A stretch of 64,000 nucleotides of DNA. It comes from Actinopolyspora alba. GTDB taxonomy: Bacteria > Actinomycetota > Actinomycetes > Mycobacteriales > Pseudonocardiaceae. Shown here one piece after another: positions 30,451 to 37,871 of the stretch. Each line of letters starts with the position of its first letter. Within the stretch, counting starts at the first letter, position 1. The DNA lies in contig NZ_FOMZ01000010.1 in assembly GCF_900112765.1 (NCBI RefSeq), forward strand, positions 1-64,000, read 5' to 3'. A model generated the notes under the pieces. That model had not been told where the DNA came from. It saw only the letters and a program-made list of their open reading frames with translations, and ran no database searches. Made by a program: the position numbers and the translations under genes.

Positions 30451-31025
30451 ACGGGCCGCACACCGACGCGTTGCACACGCTGGAGGACTGGACACCGCCC
30501 ACAGTGGTCGGCGGGGTCCCCGATCCGGGGCAGGAGGCGCTGCGGCACGCCTTCGTGGGGCTGCTGCGGGCGCGTGGCGACTCCTGCCTGCGCGAGTGCG
30601 AACCGGGCCACGTGACCTCCTCGGCGCTGGTGCTGGACCACAGCGGCGAGCACACCATGCTGACGCTGCACCCCAGGGTCGGACGCTGGTTGCAGCTGGG
30701 CGGGCACTGCGAGCCCGCGGACGAGACGTTGGCCGCGGCGGCGCTGCGGGAGGCCACCGAGGAGTCCGGCATCGAGGGGCTGGTGGTCGATCCCGACCCG
30801 GTGCACCTGGACGTGCACCCGGTCAACTGCTCCCTGGGCAAACCGACGCGGCACTTCGACGTGCGGTTCGTGGTGCGCGCTCCCTCCGGAGCCGTGCCGC
30901 GCCGCAGCGAGGAGTCGGTGGACCTGCGCTGGTGGCCGCTGGACTCGCTGCCCGGGGGCGGCGATCTCACGCCGCTGGTGACGGCCGCGTCCTCCCGCCT
31001 GGGCGGCGATTTCGCGAGAAATTGA
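30447..31025 (+). CDS. NUDIX hydrolase coupled to the F420 genes
   Basis: A 192-aa NUDIX protein. The box is present as [29 protein letters not shown] in the middle, with the REATEES core needed for metal binding. Start is TTG 30447 inside TTGA, overlapping the fbiB stop, with GGTGGAG just upstream; the spacing is short, as often in coupled genes. The substrate is unknown; house-cleaning of a nucleotide or GDP-activated donor in F420 synthesis is possible. The last residues (GGDFARN) and the stop are encoded by a copy of the dispersed palindrome, so the repeat has probably replaced the native end. Confidence 0.88.
   Translation: MNGPHTDALHTLEDWTPPTVVGGVPDPGQEALRHAFVGLLRARGDSCLRECEPGHVTSSALVLDHSGEHTMLTLHPRVGRWLQLGGHCEPADETLAAAALREATEESGIEGLVVDPDPVHLDVHPVNCSLGKPTRHFDVRFVVRAPSGAVPRRSEESVDLRWWPLDSLPGGGDLTPLVTAASSRLGGDFARN
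31007..31024. repeat. Dispersed palindrome overlapping a stop codon, copy 3
   Basis: CGATTTCGCGAGAAATTG, one mismatch from the consensus. It encodes the C-terminal Asp-Phe-Ala-Arg-Asn of the NUDIX protein and contributes the TGA stop at 31023-31025. Confidence 0.75.
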
Positions 31026-31085
31026 CGGCCGCGCGACTACGGTGAGCCCCGGCGGCCGAGTAGCGTCGCCGAGATCATCGCCTTA

Positions 31086-31120
31086 CCCCAACTCCGTCCG
31101 ACTGTGACGGACTTCCGGGG
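31086..31120. terminator. Hairpin between convergent NUDIX and hypothetical genes
   Basis: CCCC...TCCGTC (31093-31098) pairs with GACGGA (31106-31111)...GGGG around a 7-nt loop. It lies 61 nt after the NUDIX stop and 23 nt from the stop of the minus-strand gene at 31143, so it could terminate both. Confidence 0.5.
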
Positions 31121-31142
31121 ATTAGTAGCAAGATCCAGAACC

Positions 31143-31475
31143 TCACGGGGTGTCGGCTTCGACACCGAGGCGGATCAGGTGCATCGGCCGCCCGCCTGAG
31201 AGCAGGCGCAGCGCCGACTCCGGGCTGCGGAACCTCCCGTTGACACCGCCGTACGGCGCGAACACCTCGGTTCCGTCCTCGTGGGACAGCCCCCAGTAGC
31301 GCACCACGCCGTCGGCACGGTCCCCGATCTCCTCGCACAGCGCGAACACCTCGGGCGCGCTCGCCTGCACCAGGTCAACCAGCAGTTCACGGAACTCCTC
31401 GTGAGTGCCGAGCGGGGCGAGCTCGGACTCGTCCACCGCGATCTCCGCTGCGTTCACCGCGCCACCGTCGATCAT
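31143..31475 (-). CDS. Hypothetical acidic protein
   Basis: A 110-aa acidic protein I do not recognise. It is rich in Glu/Ala/Leu with a plausible helical part (THEEFRELLVDLVQASAPEVFALCEEIG) and an RYWGLSHEDGTEVFAPYGGVNGRFRSPE middle. No membrane segment or metal motif. GAGGAGACGGCG precedes the ATG. It is divergent from the XRE regulator across the palindrome cluster and so may be its target. Such single genes beside XRE/DUF397 pairs are common in actinomycetes and mostly uncharacterised. Confidence 0.6.
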   Translation of the reverse strand: MIDGGAVNAAEIAVDESELAPLGTHEEFRELLVDLVQASAPEVFALCEEIGDRADGVVRYWGLSHEDGTEVFAPYGGVNGRFRSPESALRLLSGGRPMHLIRLGVEADTP

Positions 31476-31519
31476 CGCCGTCTCCTCGGGTCGTTGTAAT
31501 CGATGACACAGTAGACGCT

Positions 31520-31557
31520 ATAGCTATGGCTATAGCTATGCGATCGCCCGATCGCAT
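31520..31557. promoter_or_regulatory. Cluster of three palindromes in a divergent promoter
   Basis: Two exact copies of the self-complementary octamer ATAGCTAT (31520-31527 and 31532-31539), 12 bp apart, run directly into a 20-bp inverted repeat ATGCGATCG-CC-CGATCGCAT (31538-31557). All lie in the 157-bp gap between the hypothetical gene and the XRE regulator. The AT-rich octamers are unusual in this GC-rich genome. A binding site for the adjacent XRE protein is a natural guess but unproven. Confidence 0.6.
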
Positions 31558-31621
31558 GAGGACAGTGGATTACACCCGATTGGGGGCAGCAGCAAGAGAT
31601 CGTCAGACTTGATGTGAGGTC

Positions 31622-31627
31622 AGGAGG
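31622..31627 (+). promoter_or_regulatory. Shine-Dalgarno AGGAGG that favours GTG 31633
   Basis: AGGAGG is 2 nt from TTG 31630 and 5 nt from GTG 31633; the second spacing is normal, so the GTG is the more likely start of the XRE regulator. Confidence 0.55.
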
Positions 31628-31632
31628 TATTG

Positions 31633-32472
31633 GTGGAACGTAGTGACCCCTCAGCGCTTCGCTGGCTGATCGGCAACGAGCTTCGGCACTACCGGAACGA
31701 AGCGGGCAAGACGGCCGCATCAGCGGCGAAAACAATCGGTTGTTCCGCGGGAAAGATCACCCACTTGGAGACGGGGCGATACCAGCAGCAACCGGATGAG
31801 ATCAGTGCGCTGCTCGACTTCTACGGAGTGGCCCGGCACGACATCGAGCGCTTGACTTCACTCGCCGCCAGCTCCAACTCGCACACCTGGTGGGCTCCGT
31901 GGGCGAACGTGGTCCCGGACTGGCTCAAGACTTTCGTAGGCTTGGAAGGCTTGGCACGTTCCGAGTTCAACTACGAAACAGCCCTGTTGCCGGGGCTGAT
32001 GCAAACAGCGGCTTACGCGCACGCCGCCACCAACTCGACCGGATTCGTACGACCGGACCACAGCGAACGGTTCGTTTCCTTCCGAGTGACACGCGCGCAA
32101 CGGCTATCGCAGGAGGATCCACTCAACCTGCACGCTGTCATCGAGGAATCGGCTCTACGACGCCGGATCGGTGACAGCGATACACGTCGCGAGCAGTACC
32201 GCCACCTACTCGAACTCGGCGACCAACCGAACGTGACCATCCAGGTCATCCGAGCACAGGATGGCGCGCACGCGGGTGTGTGCGGCCCGTTCTTCCTGCT
32301 TCACTTCGATGCCGCACGCCCCATCGTCTACAACGAACTCCTCGAAGGAGCCGTGTATCTGCAGAACCCCGACCAGGTAAGCACGTATACGATGGCAGCG
32401 AGGAATCTTCAGGAAGTCGCGATGCAGCCCGAGGACTCCCTCGCGCTGATCGAGGAGCTGCTCCACGACTGA
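31633..32472 (+). CDS. XRE-family regulator with DUF5753 domain
   Basis: A 279-aa protein. The N-terminal helix-turn-helix (about 10-65) includes LRWLIGNELRHYRNEAGK and AKTIGCSAGKITHLETGR, typical of the XRE class. The rest matches the DUF5753 ligand/sensor-like domain: NYETALLPGLMQTAAYAHA, LHAVIEESALRRRIG, and the ending of about 40 residues with YNELLEGAVYLQNPDQV. It is followed at 14 nt by a DUF397 gene, the classic actinomycete XRE/DUF397 pair related to BldB/AbaA-orfD modules. These pairs affect development and antibiotic production in Streptomyces; the target here is unknown. Confidence 0.9.
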   Translation: MERSDPSALRWLIGNELRHYRNEAGKTAASAAKTIGCSAGKITHLETGRYQQQPDEISALLDFYGVARHDIERLTSLAASSNSHTWWAPWANVVPDWLKTFVGLEGLARSEFNYETALLPGLMQTAAYAHAATNSTGFVRPDHSERFVSFRVTRAQRLSQEDPLNLHAVIEESALRRRIGDSDTRREQYRHLLELGDQPNVTIQVIRAQDGAHAGVCGPFFLLHFDAARPIVYNELLEGAVYLQNPDQVSTYTMAARNLQEVAMQPEDSLALIEELLHD

Positions 32473-32486
32473 CCGAAAGGTGAACG

Positions 32487-32672
32487 ATGACCGGCAAGGA
32501 CCACCGTCTCGACTGGCGGGTATCCAGCTACAGCGGCAACAACGGTGCTTGCGTCGAAGTCGCCGCGCTGCCCGGCGCGGTCGCCGCCCGCGACTCCAAG
32601 GACCGCCAGGGCGCGGTGCTGACCTTCGACCACCAGCAGTGGCGGAACTTCCTGTACAGCCTGCGCGGCTGA
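32487..32672 (+). CDS. DUF397 small protein partner of XRE regulator
   Basis: A 61-aa DUF397 protein: WRVSSYSGNNGACVEVA near the start, VAARDSKDRQGAVLTF in the middle, and the typical W-x2-F ending QQWRNFLYSLRG. AAAGGTG precedes the ATG. DUF397 proteins are thought to antagonise or modulate the adjacent XRE protein. Length and motifs are complete. Confidence 0.9.
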   Translation: MTGKDHRLDWRVSSYSGNNGACVEVAALPGAVAARDSKDRQGAVLTFDHQQWRNFLYSLRG

Positions 32673-33001
32673 TCGACACCGCACCTCGGGCGTGGTTCGT
32701 GCGGCACGCACCGCCACCACGCCCGAACCCGTTCCGACGCGCGTGCGGATCTCGCCGGAGACCACCGGGGTCGGGCACCGAATCACTTCGGGCAGCGCCG
32801 AGAGCACCACAGCACCCGAACGCACCGATCGACGATTCGGGGAATGATCTCGCGCGTGGCGGCACGAATCGCGTCGTGCCACCATCTCGCTGTGACACGC
32901 CACACGAAACCGCTCATCCTGAGTAGTCCCACCCTGTCGATCTCGCCCTTCAGAGTGACACCCTGCCGAATGATTCACTTTCGGCCGGCTGGGGAGGACC
33001 G
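32673..33001. other. Intergenic spacer before the ESX-type module
   Basis: 329 bp after the DUF397 stop. I see no gene, hairpin or repeat of note. It should contain a promoter for the four-gene module that starts at 33002; GGGGAGG at its end is that module's ribosome-binding site. Confidence 0.4.
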
Positions 33002-33373
33002 TTGGCGATCGGCGACGAACACGTGTTTCGGCAGCACGAGTCGGAGGCTCCGGCGGTAATCGGCGCGGACTACATCGCCGAACGCGAAGGTGTGGAACCG
33101 ACTACCGCCTATCTCCCGTCGAAGCGGGTGCTGAAACAGGACACCGAAGTCACCCTCGACCTGCGCAGGCTGGCCGACGGCAGGTTGGCGGTGCTGGCCT
33201 ACTCCTCGCTGGACTCGCTGGTCGCCTGCTGCGGGGAACTACAGCCCTGGGCCTCGCTGCCGATGGACAAGGTCGAGGAGATACAGCGGCGCAGCGGCGC
33301 GGACCTCGTGCTCTGGGACGCTCGGCTTCCCGAGGAGCAGCGCAACGACGGCGAGGAGGAGGCTCGGCAGTGA
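33002..33373 (+). CDS. Hypothetical protein heading the ESX-type module
   Basis: A 123-aa protein with TTG start 5 nt after GGGGAGG. The central part, TTAYLPSKRVLKQDTEVTLDLRRLADGRLAVLAYSSLDSL, followed by CGELQPWASLPMD, resembles short SseB-like proteins that sit beside type VII substrates in many actinomycetes. No signal or membrane segment. Its stop overlaps the next start by 4 nt (GTGA), so it is co-translated with the EspC-like gene. A chaperone or accessory role is inference. Confidence 0.65.
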   Translation: MAIGDEHVFRQHESEAPAVIGADYIAEREGVEPTTAYLPSKRVLKQDTEVTLDLRRLADGRLAVLAYSSLDSLVACCGELQPWASLPMDKVEEIQRRSGADLVLWDARLPEEQRNDGEEEARQ

Positions 33374-33648
33374 GCGGGACGCACGTGGATCCGGAAGAAC
33401 TCACCGGAGTCGCAAACAAGCTGCGCAACGCCGCGACGAGTCTGGACGACACTTCGTCACCCCCGCCCGCACCCGACGTGGGCGAAGCGACCGAGGCGGT
33501 CGCGGGCGCGATGGCGCTGCTGACCAGTTCCACCGCGGGAATCGTCGAGGGGCTCGGCGCGGCCGGTGACGCCGTCGCCGAGGGACGCGATCTCTACGAG
33601 GAGACGGATCGTTCCAACGCCGAACGGTTCGACGAGCAACCGGGCTGA
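33370..33648 (+). CDS. EspC-like type VII secretion target protein
   Basis: A 92-aa helical protein with VDPEELTGVANKLRNAATSL at the start and an Ala/Gly-rich second helix, the layout of the small ESX/EspC family. No canonical W-x-G turn is present; D-x2-Y-E-E-T-D (DLYEETD) near the C-terminus fits a YxxxD/E-like export signal loosely. GTG start overlaps the upstream stop. Likely secreted, or a partner of the larger substrate at 33668. Confidence 0.65.
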   Translation: MSGTHVDPEELTGVANKLRNAATSLDDTSSPPPAPDVGEATEAVAGAMALLTSSTAGIVEGLGAAGDAVAEGRDLYEETDRSNAERFDEQPG

Positions 33649-33667
33649 CCGCTGGGGAGCGACACAC

Positions 33668-34915
33668 ATGCCACTCGACCTGGAGATCCGGGGAAACCCG
33701 TCGAGCATTCGGGAGAGCGCCCGCTGGATGAGCACCGTGTCCGAGTCCGTTCACGAGACCGGTACGCAGCTAACTCGCGCTCACAACGGCTCAGAGAGCG
33801 CCTGGTCCGGCGAGGCCGGGGACTCGTTCCGCGCTGTGATGAGCAAGGTTGGCCCCGAAGTCGACGAGGTCGCCGAGGACCACGCGGCGATGTGCCGGGA
33901 ACTGAACAAGTACGCGGACGAGCTGGACACCGCCCAGAAACGGATGCGGCGTGCTCGCGAGATCGCGCGAGAAGCCGGTCTGACGGTGACCGAGCAACGC
34001 GTCATGGAGCCGGGACCGGAACCGGCCGCTCCGAAACCGCTGCCCGAGAATCGTGCGGCCACTCCGGAGGAACAGCGGGCCCACGCCTCGGCCACCCAGG
34101 CGCAGGCCGCCTACGCGCGCAAGGTCCGCGCGTACCAGGAGTGCAGTCAGATCGTCACCGAAGCCCGCGAGCAGCACAACAGTGCACTCGGCGTGCTCAA
34201 CAGGTTCGTCTCCGGGCTCGTGGAGAAGAGCCCCTTCACCATCACCGACTTCACCACCGGGCTGGCGGGTGCGGTGGCCGGAAGCACCAGCGCGATGCGG
34301 GCAGCGGCGGTCGAGATCGCCGACAGCGGCAAGATCGCGCGGGCGGAGAAGCTGATGCACAGCCCCAACCTGGGACTGCGCAACCAGACCCGCGCCGCCG
34401 CCATCCACGTCCGCAACCAGCTGAACAAGACGGCGATGGAGAACAAGGCCACCGCTACCCGGACCGCGCGGCTGGTCGACAAGCTGAGTCCGAGCGTGAA
34501 GAAGGCTCTCCAGCTGAACATGAACTTCGGCGTGCGTCCGGAGAACGTCGGCAACAAGTTACTCCGGGGCAGTCTCCGCACCGCGAGCAGACTCCCCGTT
34601 GTCGGGCTGGGGATAACCGGGTTCAGTATCGGCTACGACGTCCAAACCTCGGACAAATCGGTGGGCGAGAGCGCCGCCGTCAACCTCGGCGGCTACGCTG
34701 CCGGTTCCGCTGCCACCGCCGGACTGCTCGCCATGAGCACCCCGGTCGGCTGGGCCGTGGCCGGAGGTGTCGTGGTCAGCGTCGGTGTCGGCTTCGCCAT
34801 CGACGAATGGGGCGACGACGCCGTGGACGCGGTGGGCGACGCCGCCAGCTGGACCGGCGACAAGCTCGGCGACGCGGCGGACGCGGTCGGCGACTTCGTC
34901 GGCGACATCTTCTGA
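33668..34915 (+). CDS. WXG100-like N-terminus large ESX substrate, putative effector
   Basis: A 415-aa protein. Residues 1-100 form a WXG100-like helical hairpin: ARWMSTVSESVHETG, then SAWSGEAGDSFRAVM with W-S-G at the turn. A charged linker with PEPAAPKPLPE follows (about 118-140), then a helical middle with many Arg/Asn, and a C-terminal ~110-residue hydrophobic, Gly/Ala-rich region (GLGITGFSIGYDV to GWAVAGGVVVSVGVGFAID) ending in an acidic repeat of AVGD and DAVGDFVGD. The design resembles secreted polymorphic toxins with a membrane-active tail, but no known toxin domain is recognisable. ATG 33668 has GGGGAG 7 nt upstream. Confidence 0.7.
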   Translation: MPLDLEIRGNPSSIRESARWMSTVSESVHETGTQLTRAHNGSESAWSGEAGDSFRAVMSKVGPEVDEVAEDHAAMCRELNKYADELDTAQKRMRRAREIAREAGLTVTEQRVMEPGPEPAAPKPLPENRAATPEEQRAHASATQAQAAYARKVRAYQECSQIVTEAREQHNSALGVLNRFVSGLVEKSPFTITDFTTGLAGAVAGSTSAMRAAAVEIADSGKIARAEKLMHSPNLGLRNQTRAAAIHVRNQLNKTAMENKATATRTARLVDKLSPSVKKALQLNMNFGVRPENVGNKLLRGSLRTASRLPVVGLGITGFSIGYDVQTSDKSVGESAAVNLGGYAAGSAATAGLLAMSTPVGWAVAGGVVVSVGVGFAIDEWGDDAVDAVGDAASWTGDKLGDAADAVGDFVGDIF

Positions 34916-34926
34916 AACGAGCACCC

Positions 34927-35556
34927 ATGAGCCACACAGCCGGACTGCCACCCAAACCCGACCCCCACACCGGGCAACCACGACCACCACGCGCACCGCT
35001 GGAACCCGAATGGAAACGAGCCGAGAAGAAACGTTCGGGTGGGGAGAACAAAGCCCCGCAAGCTCCGGAAGATGAGTCCCCCGTCCTCGAGTGGTTCTAT
35101 CCGGCCCGGGGCCAATCGTTCGGTATCGGACTGACGATATCCCTCGTTGTCCTCGTGTTCGGTGTCATCAGAGACAGCGGGTTCGGATGGATGACGACGT
35201 GGTGGCTCTGGTTGTTCATAGTTCCGTGGCCGTTCATCACGTTGCTGACAGGGCGCAACACGCGCATGTCGGCAGGAGCGGACTGGCTTCGTTACGGGAA
35301 GAACGGCTTCATCAGAACGTACGAACTCACCTCGGTGAAGGTAACCACGGAAGGCGCTTCCCGAATACTACAGCTGAACGACGACGCGGGACGGGAGCTT
35401 TCCGCACAGCTCAACGATCTCCAGCGGAACCGCGAGCTGTGGGACCTCGTCTACAACGGCATCCTGCACTCGGTGCGCGGCAACGGCGCCGAGACCAACA
35501 AGCTCGCCCGAACCTTCCTCGACCTCGACAACCCGCTGCGGTTCCGGGGAGAGTGA
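34927..35556 (+). CDS. Two-TM membrane protein, putative partner of the ESX substrate
   Basis: A 209-aa protein. The first 50 residues are Pro/Lys-rich and cytosolic; two adjacent hydrophobic segments (about 68-85 and 90-108, GIGLTISLVVLVFGVI and WWLWLFIVPWPFITLL) anchor it; the rest (RMSAGADWLRYGKNGFIRTYELTSVKVTTEG and onward) looks like a small PH-like beta domain. It begins 11 nt after the large substrate gene. Position and topology suit an immunity protein, which is inference only. Confidence 0.65.
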   Translation: MSHTAGLPPKPDPHTGQPRPPRAPLEPEWKRAEKKRSGGENKAPQAPEDESPVLEWFYPARGQSFGIGLTISLVVLVFGVIRDSGFGWMTTWWLWLFIVPWPFITLLTGRNTRMSAGADWLRYGKNGFIRTYELTSVKVTTEGASRILQLNDDAGRELSAQLNDLQRNRELWDLVYNGILHSVRGNGAETNKLARTFLDLDNPLRFRGE

Positions 35557-35581
35557 GCGGCGCGATTCCCGGCGCGGGCGT

Positions 35582-35599
35582 CGATTTCTCGCGAAATCG
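35582..35599. repeat. Dispersed 18-bp palindrome, copy 4
   Basis: CGATTTCTCGCGAAATCG, the inverse orientation of the copy at 14746, 25 bp after the stop at 35556 and between convergent genes. Confidence 0.8.
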
Positions 35600-35679
35600 T
35601 CGGGCGCGAAAGACGACGGGAGCACTTCGCGTACCACCCGAATCGGTTTCCCGACACCCCAGCGCTCCGGGATCCTCAA

Positions 35680-36078
35680 CTACCGCACCAGGCGAATCTC
35701 GCAGCGCAGTCGAGGAGCGCTCGCCAGCCGCGTGTCGCCGGTGACCAGCACCGATTCGTGCGACTCCGCGACGGCGACATACGCGGCGTCGTAGGCGGAG
35801 AGGTTGTCCCGCAGTTCCCAGATCCGCCCGTTCACCGGTGTCGTGAAATCGAGCGTCTCCACCGCGGCGCAGGCCCAGCGATCCAGGACCGTGCTCGCGT
35901 CGCGCTCGGAGATCTTGCGGCCCCGCACCAGACCGCGGAGCACGTTCAGCATCTCGACCGGCTGGTGCGGTGGTGCCGCCCAGTGCGGGTCGGTCCCCAA
36001 CGTCTTTCGCACCATCGGACTAGTGTGGCCGGCCCCCAGGAAGAACGCGACGAGCGTGGAAGTGTCTACGACCAGCAA
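35680..36078 (-). CDS. VapC-type PIN-domain ribonuclease toxin
   Basis: A 132-aa PIN-domain protein. The acidic metal-binding residues are Asp5 (VVDTSTLVAFF), Glu42 (QPVEMLNVL), Asp97 (LSAYDAAYVAVAE) and Asp115 (VTGDTRLA), so the active site looks intact. VapC toxins cleave tRNA or rRNA. It overlaps the antitoxin gene by 13 nt, with the antitoxin first, the normal order. Gene lies at the 3' side of the ESX module, in the accessory block. Confidence 0.88.
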   Translation of the reverse strand: MLVVDTSTLVAFFLGAGHTSPMVRKTLGTDPHWAAPPHQPVEMLNVLRGLVRGRKISERDASTVLDRWACAAVETLDFTTPVNGRIWELRDNLSAYDAAYVAVAESHESVLVTGDTRLASAPRLRCEIRLVR

Positions 36079-36332
36079 GCCGTCCCCGCTTGATCCTCCG
36101 GCCCCGGTGCCTCCCCGCGCGCCTCGTGCACGGCCTCGACGATCTCGTCCATGCTGAGCAGACCACCACCGACCGGTTGCAGCTCGGTCAGTTCGACGTT
36201 GCGCGCGAACCGCGCCTCCCGCTCGAACACCCGCAGCAGGTAGCTCTGCAGCGACTGGCCACTGCGTCGTGCGGCATCGGCGAGCAAGTCGCGGACCTCT
36301 TCGGGAACGTTACGCACGGTAACCGTAGTCAT
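36066..36332 (-). CDS. VapB-type ribbon-helix-helix antitoxin
   Basis: An 88-aa protein. The N-terminal MTTVTVRNVPEEVRDLLADAARRSGQSLQSYLLR is a FitA/Arc-like ribbon-helix-helix, which binds DNA as a dimer and normally autoregulates the pair. The C-terminal half should wrap VapC. A short AT-rich palindromic stretch (ATGCATGCAT) lies around the start codon and may be part of the operator. Overlap with vapC supports tight coupling. Confidence 0.87.
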   Translation of the reverse strand: MTTVTVRNVPEEVRDLLADAARRSGQSLQSYLLRVFEREARFARNVELTELQPVGGGLLSMDEIVEAVHEARGEAPGPEDQAGTACWS

Positions 36333-36403
36333 GCATGCATTCTAGCTGCATTTTGCCATCCCAACAACAGCGTCGAAGCAGCAGCGCTGTCCGACGCGGG
36401 CGT

Positions 36404-36421
36404 CGATTTCCCGCGAAATCA
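36404..36421. repeat. Dispersed palindrome, copy 5
   Basis: CGATTTCCCGCGAAATCA, one arm base off consensus. It lies 81 nt past the MFS stop codon (36502) on the minus strand, at the left edge of the cyclitol cluster. Confidence 0.7.
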
Positions 36422-36501
36422 CCGGGCCGCGGTGCTCGGGAACGGACAAGGGCTTGACGACGGACCGGACCGTCCGACGGTCGTAGCGGGGGAGCGGCTT
36501 C

Positions 36502-37725
36502 TCAACCGGCCTCACCGACGGAAAGCTCCGACTCGGCGGTTCGGTGCGCCACGGGTGCCGAGCCCGAGGTTCTGCTCAACCGATCGATGAGCCAGGCCAG
36601 CGAAAGCGCCACCAGGGTGATCGCTCCGGCCACGAGAAGCACGTTTCGCACACCCCACTGCAGCTCGATCACGGTCCCGCCCATCCAGGCGCCGAACCCG
36701 TTACCGAGGTTGAAGGCCGAGACGTTGGCCGAGAGCGCGAGGATCGGAGCGGCTGCCGACAACCGCAGAATACGAGTCTGCAGCGCCGGTATGATCGCGA
36801 ATCCCGCCGCTCCGAACAGGAAAAGCACAACGGGAACGGCCGGTGACACCGGCAGGAAACCCCAGAACACAACGAGCATGACGGTGAGCACACCGAGACT
36901 GCCGAAAACTCCCACGCTGGTACTACGGTCAGTGACACGTCCGCCGAGAAAGTTTCCGCAGACCGACCCGGCACCGAACACCAGAAGCAGCAGACTCACC
37001 GAGGACGCCGGGTAATCCGCGACGAACCGAAGCAGGGGGGATATGTAGGTGGAGACGGCGAAAACCGAACCCTGGGCGAGCACCGTCACCAGGACCGTGC
37101 CGAGCACGACGGGACGAAGCAACACCCGTGTCTCGGCTTTCACACCGCCCGCTGCCAACTCGGTGGAGCCGCCACGCACGTCCTTCCGGGGAACCTGCCA
37201 GGCGACCAGACCAGTGGCCAGGACCGCCGCCAGCGTGATTGCGGCGAAGGTCATTCGCCAACCGAACGCCTGCCCGATCATCGTCGTCAACGGGACGCCC
37301 AGCACATTCGCCAGGTTGAACCCCAGCGATATGTTGGCTATCGCGGAGGCCTCCTTGCCCGGCGGCGCCATCCCGGCCGCGACGAAGCCGGCCATCGCGA
37401 CGAACGTCCCGTGGCTGAGGGCCGTCAGGAGTCGCGCTCCGACGAGTAGTTCGTAGTTGGCGGCGAACGCGGAGAGGGCGTTGCCGACCAGGAAGACCCC
37501 CATCAGTCCGAGCATGAGCTTTCTGCTGGACACCTTCAGGGTACCGAGCGTGACCAGTGGGCCGAAGACGGCCACACCCACGGCGTAGGCCGTCACGAGC
37601 AACCCGGCCGAGGGAATCGAGACCGAGAGGTCCGCGGCCACTTCGGGGAGGATGCCCGAGAGCGCCACTTCCGCGGTTCCCAGACAGAACACACAGAGCA
37701 TCAGGGCGAGGACGGCGAAAGACAT
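36502..37725 (-). CDS. MFS efflux transporter (DHA1/AraJ-like), cluster exporter 1
   Basis: A 407-aa, 12-TM drug:H+ antiporter-type MFS protein. The N-terminus (LGTAEVALSGILPEVAADLSVS) and TM4-5 region (LTALSHGTFVAMAGFVAAG, GVPLTTMIGQAFGWRMTF) match the arabinose-efflux/CmlA/PbuE group. It is last in the cluster and separated from the hydrolase gene by a strong hairpin, so it may be transcribed at a lower level or separately. It is related to the second MFS protein at 39978. Likely role: export of the cyclitol product or self-protection. Confidence 0.85.
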   Translation of the reverse strand: MSFAVLALMLCVFCLGTAEVALSGILPEVAADLSVSIPSAGLLVTAYAVGVAVFGPLVTLGTLKVSSRKLMLGLMGVFLVGNALSAFAANYELLVGARLLTALSHGTFVAMAGFVAAGMAPPGKEASAIANISLGFNLANVLGVPLTTMIGQAFGWRMTFAAITLAAVLATGLVAWQVPRKDVRGGSTELAAGGVKAETRVLLRPVVLGTVLVTVLAQGSVFAVSTYISPLLRFVADYPASSVSLLLLVFGAGSVCGNFLGGRVTDRSTSVGVFGSLGVLTVMLVVFWGFLPVSPAVPVVLFLFGAAGFAIIPALQTRILRLSAAAPILALSANVSAFNLGNGFGAWMGGTVIELQWGVRNVLLVAGAITLVALSLAWLIDRLSRTSGSAPVAHRTAESELSVGEAG

Positions 37726-37817
37726 CTCCGCGATTCAACTCCCACCAGGTCGTTCGTACGATAGGTCCGACGGACGCGGGGCCGACCGAGGGCCGGCCCC
37801 GGACCGCCGCTTCGACC

Positions 37818-37853
37818 GGGTGGGGGCGGCGTTCGGCGACACCGCCCCCACCC
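37818..37853 (-). terminator. Strong hairpin downstream of the hydrolase gene
   Basis: Perfect 12-bp arms GGGTGGGGGCGG (37818-37829) and CCGCCCCCACCC (37842-37853) with a 12-nt loop, 18 nt past the hydrolase stop on the minus strand. It would stop or attenuate transcription before the last MFS gene. Confidence 0.6.
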
Positions 37854-37871
37854 GTCCACCGAGCCGGTCCG

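Noticed and set aside
31501-31560. Reading the tandem ATAGCTAT segment as a coding repeat (HSYSHSYS on the minus strand)
   Set aside because: The frame is short and lies in a divergent promoter; the palindromic structure explains the repetition better.
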